A stretch of 34,300 nucleotides of DNA from Bacteroidota bacterium (GTDB taxonomy: Bacteria > Bacteroidota > Bacteroidia > Bacteroidales > UBA7332). The first letter of the stretch is position 1. Each line of letters starts with the position of its first letter. Below the pieces are notes generated by a model. The model saw only the letters and a list, made by a program, of their open reading frames with translations. It was not told the origin of the DNA and did not search any database. Positions 9,457 through 18,896 of the stretch are shown piece after piece. The stretch lies in the NCBI GenBank assembly GCA_030706585.1, contig JAUZOF010000006.1, forward strand, positions 1 to 34,300, read 5' to 3'. The translations under genes and the position numbers were made by a program.

Positions 9457-10428
9457 TTATTCGGTTATCCAATTCTTATCAAAAGGAGCCATTGGCTCTG
9501 AGGTGTAATTCAAATCCTCTATCACAGGGATTTTCACCTTATACAATTTACCCGAGACATTGGAAATACTCTTACTTCGTAACCATGGATTAAAATCTTT
9601 AATAAGATAATAGGTCGTATTATTGTCTGTGGCAAATTTGTACAAATCATCCACGGGTGCATTAACAACAACCTCATTACAGCGAATTGGCTTATAAAGT
9701 TGATTAGCTTTTATAGTATAGCCGTATTTTGACGGATGAGACATTAATTCCTTCGCAGCAAGAATCCGAAATACATAACGTGATGTTTCCTCAACAAGCC
9801 ACAAATCAAGAGATGTATTGGCTTTTTGATTTTCAAGCTCTGTTGTGATACGTCCCGCACCGATATTATATGCAGCCGCCACTGAAGGCCAGTTCTGGAA
9901 CTTGGCATACATATCCTTCAGATATTTACAAGCTGCAATGGTTGACAACTCAACGTGCATCCTTTCGTCAATAGTATCATTTACCTCCAGACCATACTGA
10001 CGTCCTGTTGCCGGCATAAACTGCCACAATCCGGCAGCTTTGGCCGGTGAGATCGCACGCACATTCAGACTACTTTCTATAACGGCCAGATATTTCATAT
10101 CGTTTGGAATCCCCATCCGTTCCAATATAGGTTCAATCACCGGAAAATATCGGTTAGCTAACTTAATAATACGCAAAGTAGATGACTGCATATAAACCAT
10201 CGTGGTCAATTCGCGATCAAATCGCTCATACATATCGTAGCGCTTAAGATCAATTGCCTGACCACAAAACTCAATTCTGGGAGAAAAGGCAGGAGCAGGC
10301 GAAAGCGGGACAATCTCGACTTTCTCTTTAACCGGTTTAGGGCGACTGGCATCAATATCCGCCGCCATGGTTACGAATGCCGGAAATGCAACACCGGCAC
10401 AAAAAGTTATTACTTTGTTTATCTTCAT
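9457..10428 (-). CDS. Lytic transglycosylase (SLT domain, MltD-like)
   Basis: IESSLNVRAISPAKAAGLWQFMPATGRQYGL ... AAYNIGAGRI: SLT catalytic-region signature; signal peptide. Confidence 0.92.
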   Translation of the reverse strand: MKINKVITFCAGVAFPAFVTMAADIDASRPKPVKEKVEIVPLSPAPAFSPRIEFCGQAIDLKRYDMYERFDRELTTMVYMQSSTLRIIKLANRYFPVIEPILERMGIPNDMKYLAVIESSLNVRAISPAKAAGLWQFMPATGRQYGLEVNDTIDERMHVELSTIAACKYLKDMYAKFQNWPSVAAAYNIGAGRITTELENQKANTSLDLWLVEETSRYVFRILAAKELMSHPSKYGYTIKANQLYKPIRCNEVVVNAPVDDLYKFATDNNTTYYLIKDFNPWLRSKSISNVSGKLYKVKIPVIEDLNYTSEPMAPFDKNWITE

Positions 10429-10444
10429 ATTCCAAATAAAAAAG

Positions 10445-10473
10445 AGAAGCTTTGATTAAAAAATCAAAGCCTC
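10445..10473 (-). terminator. Rho-independent terminator downstream of the T9SS cargo gene
   Basis: On the minus strand: GAGGCTTTGATT-tttt-AATCAAAGCTTC followed by a T-rich tract. Confidence 0.8.
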
Positions 10474-10492
10474 TGAGTTATCCTAAAAAATA

Positions 10493-11821
10493 TCATTTAT
10501 TGCTGAATACATTTACAGCACCTTTTTCCTTATACTTATGCCCATCAGATCCTGTCGCTTCTATTACATAAAAATAAGCCCCGGTAGAAACATAATTTCC
10601 ATTCACCTTTCCATTCCATCCTTTTGAAGGATCAGTCCAATAAAACAACTGAACGCCCCATCGATTAAATATCCAACCTTTAAAGCTTGAAAGCGATTTA
10701 TACGAAACCTTAAACTCATCATTAATCCCATCCCCATTGGGTGAAAACGCATTTGGAACTTTCAATCCTGATTCGGAAACATCAATTGACTCAGAATAAG
10801 TGGATTCACAGGAGTCTTTAGCATTTACGACAGATAAATTCACCTTATATTTTCCACTGTTGAAGGTATAACGAAGTGATTCATCTGAGGAAGCTGTTAT
10901 TTTATTGTCCAGGGAATCCAGAATAGACCAACTGAAATAGGTAGCAACTGGTTTATTCGCATAAGCCGTAAAAGTAATATCAAACGGAGCTGTACCTGTT
11001 GTCGAGCTTGCGTCTTCTCCCCTGACCATATTATTGGACTCATTACGAAGAGGATTGTGTTCATGAATTACAGTTACTTTTACCCTTTTTGCCAAATAGA
11101 TATCAGGGCTTTCGGCGGCATTACCCAGCTTCCAATCGTATGCAAACTGATCGGCAACTCCAAAATTGGTATTCATTAACGGGAGTTCATCATCAAAGAG
11201 ATATATCCCCCCACCAGTTTTTAGATTATCACCATAAGTAAGCGTTATAACAGTGTCCATTGGAATGTATGCTTTTGATATAGGATCAAACGTCATTGAT
11301 TTATAAGACAATGCCCAGTTAACGTCATAATATTTAGCATTCGAAACAGAAGGTGCATAATATGGAATAGAATATTTTCTATCTAACCCTTTAGAGTTTA
11401 GCACAAGTTGATCACAGGAACTAATTGGATTTGCCCCTAAATAAATCGACTTATTCAGTCTTAAAGAATCCTTATAATCCTGATAGTCTATCAACCACAC
11501 CCAGTATGTTTTATCGTTATACGAAAGAGAATACCCCCTTTCACTTTCCGTTTTCTTTAACGTGTACGATGTGGAACCAGGAATAAGCACAGGATCTTTC
11601 CCACTACTATATTTATACCATTGAGGAGATGTAGTTTCATCACTAAACGTCATTGTTACATCATCCAAATTATAGCAAACATAAACAAAGGACAAAGGAT
11701 CAGAAGTCTGAATCCTTATGGGTTTATTTGAACCACCAGACGTTACATTAATAGATTCTGCATGTATGGTCAAACAAGAAACCGCTACAGTGAAAAACAA
11801 TAGTGAAATAAATTTTCTCAT
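10493..11821 (-). CDS. T9SS type B sorting domain (gliding-motility-associated C-terminal domain) secreted protein
   Basis: C-terminus VPNAFSPNGDGINDEFKV...FNRWGVQLFYW...GWNGKVNGNYVSTGAYFYVIEATGSDG...; start re-assigned to MRKFISLLFFTVAVSCLTIHA (signal peptide) rather than the 11938 ORF start. Confidence 0.9.
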   Translation of the reverse strand: MRKFISLLFFTVAVSCLTIHAESINVTSGGSNKPIRIQTSDPLSFVYVCYNLDDVTMTFSDETTSPQWYKYSSGKDPVLIPGSTSYTLKKTESERGYSLSYNDKTYWVWLIDYQDYKDSLRLNKSIYLGANPISSCDQLVLNSKGLDRKYSIPYYAPSVSNAKYYDVNWALSYKSMTFDPISKAYIPMDTVITLTYGDNLKTGGGIYLFDDELPLMNTNFGVADQFAYDWKLGNAAESPDIYLAKRVKVTVIHEHNPLRNESNNMVRGEDASSTTGTAPFDITFTAYANKPVATYFSWSILDSLDNKITASSDESLRYTFNSGKYKVNLSVVNAKDSCESTYSESIDVSESGLKVPNAFSPNGDGINDEFKVSYKSLSSFKGWIFNRWGVQLFYWTDPSKGWNGKVNGNYVSTGAYFYVIEATGSDGHKYKEKGAVNVFSNK

Positions 11822-12014
11822 TATAAATTGATAATTATAATTCCAGATTAATGACATATAAAATCTATCAAACTCCATCTCAAAATTAATACTTTTACCG
11901 GTTACCTGTTCTATTTTGTACAAATAATAAGTACACAAAGCGTTTTAAAGGCACTATTGCAATATTATTTCTAATTTTGCAGGAGTAATTTTCTTACCTA
12001 AAGAAATAAGAATT

Positions 12015-14006
12015 ATGCGCACACTAAAATTCCTCCTTTTGAATCTGGCATTATTGCTATCGTCAACGCTATCATCACAGGATTTGCCATACAAAAAAGA
12101 AACGAAAGAGGGCAAAGAATATTACATTTATCAGGTCGCTTCAGGTGAAGGACTTTATTCTATTTGTAAGAAATTCAATATTACCCAGGACGAAATCATC
12201 AAAAGTAATCCGGATATCGAGAACGGACTGAAATCAGGACAAACACTCCGTATCCCCGTAAAAAAGCCCAATGGCAAGCAAGACGAATCAGGGTTCTTTT
12301 ATCACACTATCGAACAAGGTGAAACACTGTCATCTATTGCTATTATGTACGGCGTCTCAACGGCATCTATTAAAAAGCTAAATCCTGAATCCGATAAAAA
12401 TTTCAAGATCGGGTTTACGCTGAAAATTCCTCAGACAGTGAAAGTGGCGGAAGAAACGGGCAAGGAAGATTACAAATATCATACAATCGCACCTAAGGAA
12501 ACTCTTTCCTCTTTAGCGAAACAATATGGAATCACGATTCAGAATATTACCGACCTCAATCCCGGATTGACAGCTGAAAATTTCCAGATTGGTAAAGTTA
12601 TCCGGATTGATATATCTAAAGCGAAGAAAAACGAAGTTGAGAAAAAAGAAACCACTGAAGAAGCATTCTTCGAATATCTTACAAAGAAAAATGAAACTCT
12701 ATATAGCATCAGCCGTAAATTCAATGTACCCATCGATTCTATTCTGACAACAAATCCGGGATTAGCCGGACGATTCAGAGCTGGAATCATCATCAAAATA
12801 CCGACTCCGGCCCAAACAGAAAAACAGCTTCCCGAAAAAGAAGAGGAAACACAACAAGAAGCTAAGCCTACAGAAGAGACACCTATCATTACACCTGCAA
12901 CTATCGAACCTATCAAAGTTGCGGTACTGTTGCCTTTTATGCTGGATGAAACCGGGGAAGAAGCATCTAAACAGTCCCGTCGTTTCATCGAGTATTACGA
13001 AGGGTTGCTGCTTGCTGTGGAAAAGCTGAGAAACCAGGGGGTTTCAATCAATCTTTACGTACACGATACCGGATCTGAAAGCAAATCGATCAATAAAATC
13101 CTCCACTCTCCTGAAATGAGCGATGTGCAGATGATTATCGGACCATTTTATAGTGCACACATTACACCGGTGGCAAAATTTGCCAAAGCGAATAACATCT
13201 CTCTTGTCATTCCATTCACTTCAAAAAATGAAGATGTGCTGACCAATTCACACATTTTCCAGGTAAATACACCTCATTCTTACCTCTACTCAGAAGCATC
13301 TCAGATGTTCTGTAAACAATTCAGAAACGCCAAGGTGATTTTCCTTTCTGAAAAAGACAAAGAGGGAGACAAGACCGAATTCATCAATACGCTGAAAACC
13401 GAACTCAAACGTAATGCAATATATTATCAGACTTACACCGTTACCGAACCGGAAGATATTGAAAAGATAACTTCGGTATTATCGGAAAGCGAAGAAAATA
13501 TAATCGTTCCGACTTCCGGGACATCTAATGCTATCAAGCCTTTTATTCCGGAATTGCAATCTGTAGCCGTTAATAACTCAAGCTACAAAATCTCCTTATT
13601 CGGATATCCGGAATGGCAAACCTACGTCAAGGATTATATTGATGCGTTTTACCGCCTGAATACCTACATTTATTCGACCTTCTTTGTAAATCCGACTGAA
13701 TATAGCTACAAGGAATTCAGTAGCCATTTCCGGAGCTGGTATCAGCGGGACATCATCAACAGTTATCCTAAGTACGGGGTGTTAGGTTATGACAGTGGCT
13801 TATATTTCCTCAAAGCACTCTCATCCACCGGAAATAACTTTGATAAAAGTATTGCAGGGAATCGTTACGATGGAATTCAGACCGGATTCTCTTTTGAGCG
13901 TGTCAACAACTGGGGCGGTTTAATCAATAAGAACGTTTATCTGATCCATTATAAGCGAAATTATGAGATTGAGAAAATCAGTCCGGATAATGTTCACTCT
14001 CGCTGA
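12015..14006 (+). CDS. LysM-repeat protein with C-terminal periplasmic-binding-protein type 1-like domain
   Basis: About four LysM modules (e.g. YHTIEQGETLSSIAIMYGVS) followed by IKVAVLLPFMLDETG...IIGPFYSAHITPVAKFAKANNISLVIPFTS, a PBP1/ligand-binding-receptor pattern. Confidence 0.87.
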   Translation: MRTLKFLLLNLALLLSSTLSSQDLPYKKETKEGKEYYIYQVASGEGLYSICKKFNITQDEIIKSNPDIENGLKSGQTLRIPVKKPNGKQDESGFFYHTIEQGETLSSIAIMYGVSTASIKKLNPESDKNFKIGFTLKIPQTVKVAEETGKEDYKYHTIAPKETLSSLAKQYGITIQNITDLNPGLTAENFQIGKVIRIDISKAKKNEVEKKETTEEAFFEYLTKKNETLYSISRKFNVPIDSILTTNPGLAGRFRAGIIIKIPTPAQTEKQLPEKEEETQQEAKPTEETPIITPATIEPIKVAVLLPFMLDETGEEASKQSRRFIEYYEGLLLAVEKLRNQGVSINLYVHDTGSESKSINKILHSPEMSDVQMIIGPFYSAHITPVAKFAKANNISLVIPFTSKNEDVLTNSHIFQVNTPHSYLYSEASQMFCKQFRNAKVIFLSEKDKEGDKTEFINTLKTELKRNAIYYQTYTVTEPEDIEKITSVLSESEENIIVPTSGTSNAIKPFIPELQSVAVNNSSYKISLFGYPEWQTYVKDYIDAFYRLNTYIYSTFFVNPTEYSYKEFSSHFRSWYQRDIINSYPKYGVLGYDSGLYFLKALSSTGNNFDKSIAGNRYDGIQTGFSFERVNNWGGLINKNVYLIHYKRNYEIEKISPDNVHSR

Positions 14007-14025
14007 TATACTGAAATAAAACACA

Positions 14026-14676
14026 ATGAAAAAGATTATTATTTCCCTTTTCCTTTTAGCAACACTGAGCCTGCAGGCACAAAACTATAAACCTGAAACC
14101 TATTTGGGGGTAAATGGAGGTGTTACTCTTTCTCAGGTTAGCTTTATTCCGGTCGTAAAACAAAGTATGTTACAGGGACTCGATGGCGGACTTACCTTTC
14201 GATATATTTCCGAAAGTCATTTCGGGTTAATCATCGAAAGTAATCTTGCTCAGCGGGGATGGAAAGAAAACTTTACCGACACGACTCTCTCCTATTCACG
14301 AACATTGAATTACCTGGAAATTCCATTCCTGACTCACGTTACTTTTGGAAACCATAAATACCGTTTTTTCGTGAATCTGGGTCCCAAAGTAGCATTTCTG
14401 CTTTCAGATAAAGAGAAGCGAAACTTTACGAACAAATTGCTGGAAGAGCATGGAAAGACAATTGATAACCGGCTGGATTATGGATTGGTGGGAGGTGCCG
14501 GATTTGAACTCCGTACCGGAGTTGGATGCTTTTTATTGGAAGGCCGTTATTACTACGCATTAAGTGATGTTTTCTCTAATGCAAAAAAGGAATATTTTGA
14601 CCGTTCGGCAAATAATTCAATATCCGTCAACCTGACTTATCTTATTCCCTGGCAAAAGCTCAATTTATCCAAATAA
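14026..14676 (+). CDS. Porin family / PorT-like outer membrane beta-barrel protein
   Basis: Signal peptide MKKIIISLFLLATLSLQAQ, GVNGGVTLSQVSF... beta-barrel alternation; ends LTYLIPW... Confidence 0.8.
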   Translation: MKKIIISLFLLATLSLQAQNYKPETYLGVNGGVTLSQVSFIPVVKQSMLQGLDGGLTFRYISESHFGLIIESNLAQRGWKENFTDTTLSYSRTLNYLEIPFLTHVTFGNHKYRFFVNLGPKVAFLLSDKEKRNFTNKLLEEHGKTIDNRLDYGLVGGAGFELRTGVGCFLLEGRYYYALSDVFSNAKKEYFDRSANNSISVNLTYLIPWQKLNLSK

Positions 14677-14678
14677 AA

Positions 14679-14716
14679 AATCGGCGGACTCAATCTGAAT
14701 CCGCCGATTTCGTTTT
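14679..14716. terminator. Bidirectional terminator between the convergent porin and uvrA genes
   Basis: AAATCGGCGGA-ctcaatctgaa-TCCGCCGATTT with flanking A/T tracts. Confidence 0.88.
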
Positions 14717-14722
14717 TCTACC

Positions 14723-17545
14723 TTAGTGAAGCTCCTGCTTCAAATATTTCGTGGTAAACGTATCGTATTTGGAACAAATCTCTTCCGGAGTGCCGGCACA
14801 CAGCAACTCACCACCTCCACGACCACCTTCCGGCCCCATATCGATGATATAGTCGGCACATTTAATGACATCCATGTTGTGCTCAATGACAATCATCGTA
14901 TTTCCTTTATCCACCAGACGATTTATTACACCCATCAGCACATTGATGTCTTCGAAGTGAAGCCCGGTAGTCGGTTCATCAAGGATGTAGAGTGTTTTTC
15001 CCGTATCACGTTTGGCGAGCTCGGTAGCCAGTTTCACGCGTTGGCTTTCTCCTCCGGATAAAGTGGTGGATGGTTGTCCGAGACGAATGTAACCCAATCC
15101 CACATCCTGAAGCACTTTCACCTTTTGCAAAATAGACGGGATGTTTTCGAAGAAATCCACCGCCGCATCAATGGTCATATCCAGCACATCGGCAATGGAT
15201 TTTCCCTTGAAGCGAACTTCGAGCGTTTCGCGGTTGTAGCGCTTGCCGTGGCAATCCTCGCAAGGGACAAGCACATCGGGCAGGAAGTTCATCTCGATGG
15301 TTTTGTAACCGTTTCCGCTACAGGTTTCGCATCGGCCACCGGCTACGTTAAAAGAGAATCGACCCGGCTTGTAACCGCGGATTTTTGCTTCCGGCATTCC
15401 GACAAACAGATTACGAATATCGGAAAAGACTCCGGTATAGGTTGCCGGATTCGAACGCGGCGTTCTTCCCAGCGGACTTTGATCGACAGTTACTATTTTA
15501 TCAATATGTTCGATTCCCTCGATGTTTTCGTATTCAAGCGGATCCTGCAATGAACGATAGAATTTCTGACTGATGATCGGTTGTAACGTTCCATTAATCA
15601 GACTGGACTTACCGCTACCGGAAACTCCCGCCACGCAAATCAATTTGCCTAACGGAAATTCTACATCTACGTTTTTCAGGTTGTGTCCTTTTGCTCCTTT
15701 CAGAGTAATGGACTTACCATTACCGGCACGACGCTCTTTCGGTACGGCGATTTCCATTTCGCCATTAAGATAGGCCGAGGTGAGCGTATGTTGCTTCAGC
15801 ATCTCCTGTGGAGTTCCGGAGAAAACAACCTCCCCTCCCAGCCTTCCGGCCTTCGGTCCCATGTCGATCACATAATCGGCGCTGAGCATCATATCCTTGT
15901 CGTGCTCCACGACTACCACGCTGTTGCCAGTATCGCGGAGTTGCTTGAGCGAATGAATCAGCCGGTCATTGTCGCGCTGGTGAAGTCCGATACTCGGCTC
16001 ATCGAGGATATAAAGCACATTCACGAGTTGCGAACCGATTTGCGTAGCCAGACGAATGCGCTGGCTCTCTCCACCCGAAAGCGATTGTGAGGAACGGTTG
16101 AGCGAAAGGTAATTCAAGCCCACATCGAGCAAAAAGCTCAGTCGGGAACGGATTTCCTTCAGGATTTCGGTAGCTATGACACGCTGTTTGTCGTTCAGTT
16201 GATCTTCGACGTTGGCGAGCCAAAGATTAAGCTCTGAAATATCCATCTCAGCAAGTTCCGAAATATTTTTATTGGCTATGCGATAATGCATCGCTTCTTG
16301 ATTGAGTCGGTGACCGTTACATTCGGGACAGATTGAGATTTTCACAAACTGGTTTGCCCATTTCTGTCCGGTGGCGGAAGCGCTGCTCTCCTGCTGCATC
16401 TCGATGTATTTCACCACTCCGTCATAACTGAGGAACAAGTTGGAATTTACTCCTAACACATGATTTTTAATGGAAAGACGCTCGTCTGTTCCGTAGAGGA
16501 TTTCCTCCAACGCCTCGTCGGGAATATCCTTGATCGGAGTCTTCAGTGTGAAGCCGTATTTTTCGGCAATGGCTTCGATTTGCCAGAATATCGTGGTCTG
16601 ACGGTAGCTGCCGAGGGGTACAATACCACCGTTGTGAATACTTTTATCGGAATTCGGAATGATTTTCTCCTGATCGATCTGGTTGATAATCCCCAGCCCT
16701 TTACATTTCGGGCAAGCTCCCTGCGGGGAGTTGAACGAGAAGTTGTGCGGTGCGGGTTCGCCATACGAAAGTCCGGTCGAAGGGCACATCAGCTGGCGGC
16801 TGTAGTGGCGAAGATCACCTGTATCGGGCATCAGCACCATCATCAGTCCTTCGCCCTGTTTCATCGCGGTGCGAACGCTTTGTTTGAGGCGTTGCTCGTC
16901 TTTGTTCGACACCTGAAGCTTATCGATCAGCAATTCGATGCTGTGGTTTTTATAACGGTCGAGCTTGAGGCCGGGCAGGATTTCGCGGATTTCGCCATCG
17001 ATACGGACGTTGAGATAACCTTTCTTTCGCAGGTTTTCGAAGAGCTCCTTGTAATGTCCTTTTCGGTTGCGCACCAACGGCGTGAGGATGTAAATCTTCT
17101 TGCCGATGTAGCGTTCCAGGATCAGTTCGAGGATTTGCTCTTCGGTATATTTCACCATCTTCTCGCCGGTATTGTACGAATAGGCCTCACCGGCGCGGGC
17201 AAAAAGCAGACGGAGGAAGTCGTAAATCTCGGTAGTCGTTCCCACGGTCGAGCGCGGGGAATTGTTGGTGGTCTTTTGCTCGATGGAGATCACCGGACAG
17301 AGGCCGGAAATTTTATCCACATCCGGTCGCTCCAGATTGCCGAGGAAATTGCGTGCATACGACGAGAAGGTCTCGATGTAGCGGCGCTGCCCTTCGGCAA
17401 AGATGGTATCGAAAGCCAGCGACGATTTACCGCTGCCGCTCAACCCGGTAATGATGGTAAAGCTGTTGTGCGGAATCGTCACATCTATATTTTTGAGGTT
17501 GTGGACGCGGGCGCCCAATACCTCGATCACTTCTTGCTCGTTCAT
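14723..17545 (-). CDS. uvrA: Excinuclease ABC subunit UvrA
   Basis: 940 aa; two Walker A motifs (GLSGSGKSS, GVSGSGKSS), two LSGGESQR signatures, zinc-finger cysteines (CPKCKGLG, CETCSGNGYK). Confidence 0.97.
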   Translation of the reverse strand: MNEQEVIEVLGARVHNLKNIDVTIPHNSFTIITGLSGSGKSSLAFDTIFAEGQRRYIETFSSYARNFLGNLERPDVDKISGLCPVISIEQKTTNNSPRSTVGTTTEIYDFLRLLFARAGEAYSYNTGEKMVKYTEEQILELILERYIGKKIYILTPLVRNRKGHYKELFENLRKKGYLNVRIDGEIREILPGLKLDRYKNHSIELLIDKLQVSNKDEQRLKQSVRTAMKQGEGLMMVLMPDTGDLRHYSRQLMCPSTGLSYGEPAPHNFSFNSPQGACPKCKGLGIINQIDQEKIIPNSDKSIHNGGIVPLGSYRQTTIFWQIEAIAEKYGFTLKTPIKDIPDEALEEILYGTDERLSIKNHVLGVNSNLFLSYDGVVKYIEMQQESSASATGQKWANQFVKISICPECNGHRLNQEAMHYRIANKNISELAEMDISELNLWLANVEDQLNDKQRVIATEILKEIRSRLSFLLDVGLNYLSLNRSSQSLSGGESQRIRLATQIGSQLVNVLYILDEPSIGLHQRDNDRLIHSLKQLRDTGNSVVVVEHDKDMMLSADYVIDMGPKAGRLGGEVVFSGTPQEMLKQHTLTSAYLNGEMEIAVPKERRAGNGKSITLKGAKGHNLKNVDVEFPLGKLICVAGVSGSGKSSLINGTLQPIISQKFYRSLQDPLEYENIEGIEHIDKIVTVDQSPLGRTPRSNPATYTGVFSDIRNLFVGMPEAKIRGYKPGRFSFNVAGGRCETCSGNGYKTIEMNFLPDVLVPCEDCHGKRYNRETLEVRFKGKSIADVLDMTIDAAVDFFENIPSILQKVKVLQDVGLGYIRLGQPSTTLSGGESQRVKLATELAKRDTGKTLYILDEPTTGLHFEDINVLMGVINRLVDKGNTMIVIEHNMDVIKCADYIIDMGPEGGRGGGELLCAGTPEEICSKYDTFTTKYLKQELH

Positions 17546-17651
17546 AGCGTTGTTTTTTCAGGAACGCAAATTTACGCCTTTTCGGGCAGGTAAAAAATCA
17601 ATGGCTTGGGAAGTTGCGGATTATTAACAGGGGGAATCTGGTTATTCTTAT

Positions 17652-17680
17652 ACCTGACAGGTTTTGAAAACCTGTCAGGT
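17652..17680. repeat. Perfect dispersed-type palindrome ACCTGACAGGTTTT...AAAACCTGTCAGGT
   Basis: acctgacaggttttgaaaacctgtcaggt read directly. Confidence 0.85.
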
Positions 17681-17844
17681 ATGGCACACCCACCTTTATT
17701 CAAATTTTACCACTTCGTAGGATTTTTCATCAAATGCAATCAGGGAATTAGAAAGATTCTTTTACATTTGCAATTAAGGAATATCGGAATCACCTGTTTA
17801 GACATAATATCGACTGTTGGAATAACAAAAATCAGAATCCGCCA

Positions 17845-18537
17845 ATGAAAAGATTATTCATCCCCACCCTATTGATTATACTGACAACTGCATGTAATCA
17901 CAAAAAAGCAGATTTACCAAAGGCAGATGTTCGTCCACCATTCGATACATTAATGATTAACGGCAAGGTTTACGCACTGGATTCTATCAGCGAAAACTAT
18001 TATAATTCGGTTCATTACAAATACCCATCGGATCAAGACACAATTCCGCTCGATACAAACCGAATAAAACAGACTAAAGAGGGTATCAAAATTCATTTAC
18101 AAAACAATCAAATCATATTTTTGAAAAATGATTCGACAGAGCAACATTCACCTTTCTATCATGAATATATAAAAACGCTTAGTCATATTCCATATGTCCA
18201 TGTAAAAGCACAATATTCAGAGTACTCTTATGAGATATTTATAAATCTAAAGAATGGGACGAAAATGGAATTGTGGGAACCGCCTTTGTTTTCTCCTAAT
18301 AAAAAATACTTTGTCTGTGCTTCATCCGACTTAATTGCTTGTTTTGAAGAAAATGGAATCCAACTCTACAAAGAAAAAAATGGAGGTTTTGATAAAGTAT
18401 TCGAAAAAGAAATCTCAAATTGGGGACCACATGAAGTAAAATGGGAAAATGATTCTTGCCTTGTCATCAAACGAGCAAAAGTCGATAAAACTGAGAATTT
18501 GCAGTTTGATTATGTAAGATTGAGGTTAAAGATCTGA
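17845..18537 (+). CDS. Hypothetical lipoprotein
   Basis: MKRLFIPTLLIILTTACNHKK: signal peptide with lipobox-like TTAC; no family recognised. Confidence 0.75.
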   Translation: MKRLFIPTLLIILTTACNHKKADLPKADVRPPFDTLMINGKVYALDSISENYYNSVHYKYPSDQDTIPLDTNRIKQTKEGIKIHLQNNQIIFLKNDSTEQHSPFYHEYIKTLSHIPYVHVKAQYSEYSYEIFINLKNGTKMELWEPPLFSPNKKYFVCASSDLIACFEENGIQLYKEKNGGFDKVFEKEISNWGPHEVKWENDSCLVIKRAKVDKTENLQFDYVRLRLKI

Positions 18538-18631
18538 CAAACTGGGATAGATTAGGGGAATTTTCCCGTAAATTTTGCCCCTGGAAAATTCCGAAGTCAA
18601 AATAAACCGTCAATTTCCCCTCTGGCTGGAT

Positions 18632-18708
18632 TCCGGGTCTCAAAAAACAGTTTTTTTTGAGGCTGGCGCGCGCCAGAGGCAAAAAAAACTCTTTTTTGAG
18701 ACTCCGGA
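18632..18708. repeat. ~77-nt near-perfect inverted repeat centred on CTGGCGCGCGCCAG
   Basis: Left tccgggtctcaaaaaacagttttttttgaggctggcgcg against the reverse complement of the right arm tccggagtctcaaaaaagagttttttttgcctctggcgcg: about 4 mismatches and one bulge. Confidence 0.85.
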
Positions 18709-18896
18709 TTTTCCCGGACACGAAAAAAAACGTTTGGGGAGACGTTGGAATTAGCCAGAGAGAAAAAAAACGAAAAATTCCGACATCCGGATTTTCCAGA
18801 GACCAATTTTCCCGTTTCGATTTAGCCTAAACCCATCCAGAGAGGATGATAATGATTGAAAATCTCATTTTTGTTTAACTGATAAAGAAAAAAACT

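Noticed and set aside
16460-17593. 377-aa plus-strand ORF
   Set aside because: Lies wholly antisense to uvrA, whose identity is certain; typical shadow ORF in GC-richer coding sequence.
18467-18806. Two minus-strand ORFs (84 and 69 aa)
   Set aside because: Low-complexity translations of the inverted repeat and poly-A/T tracts; no protein-like features.
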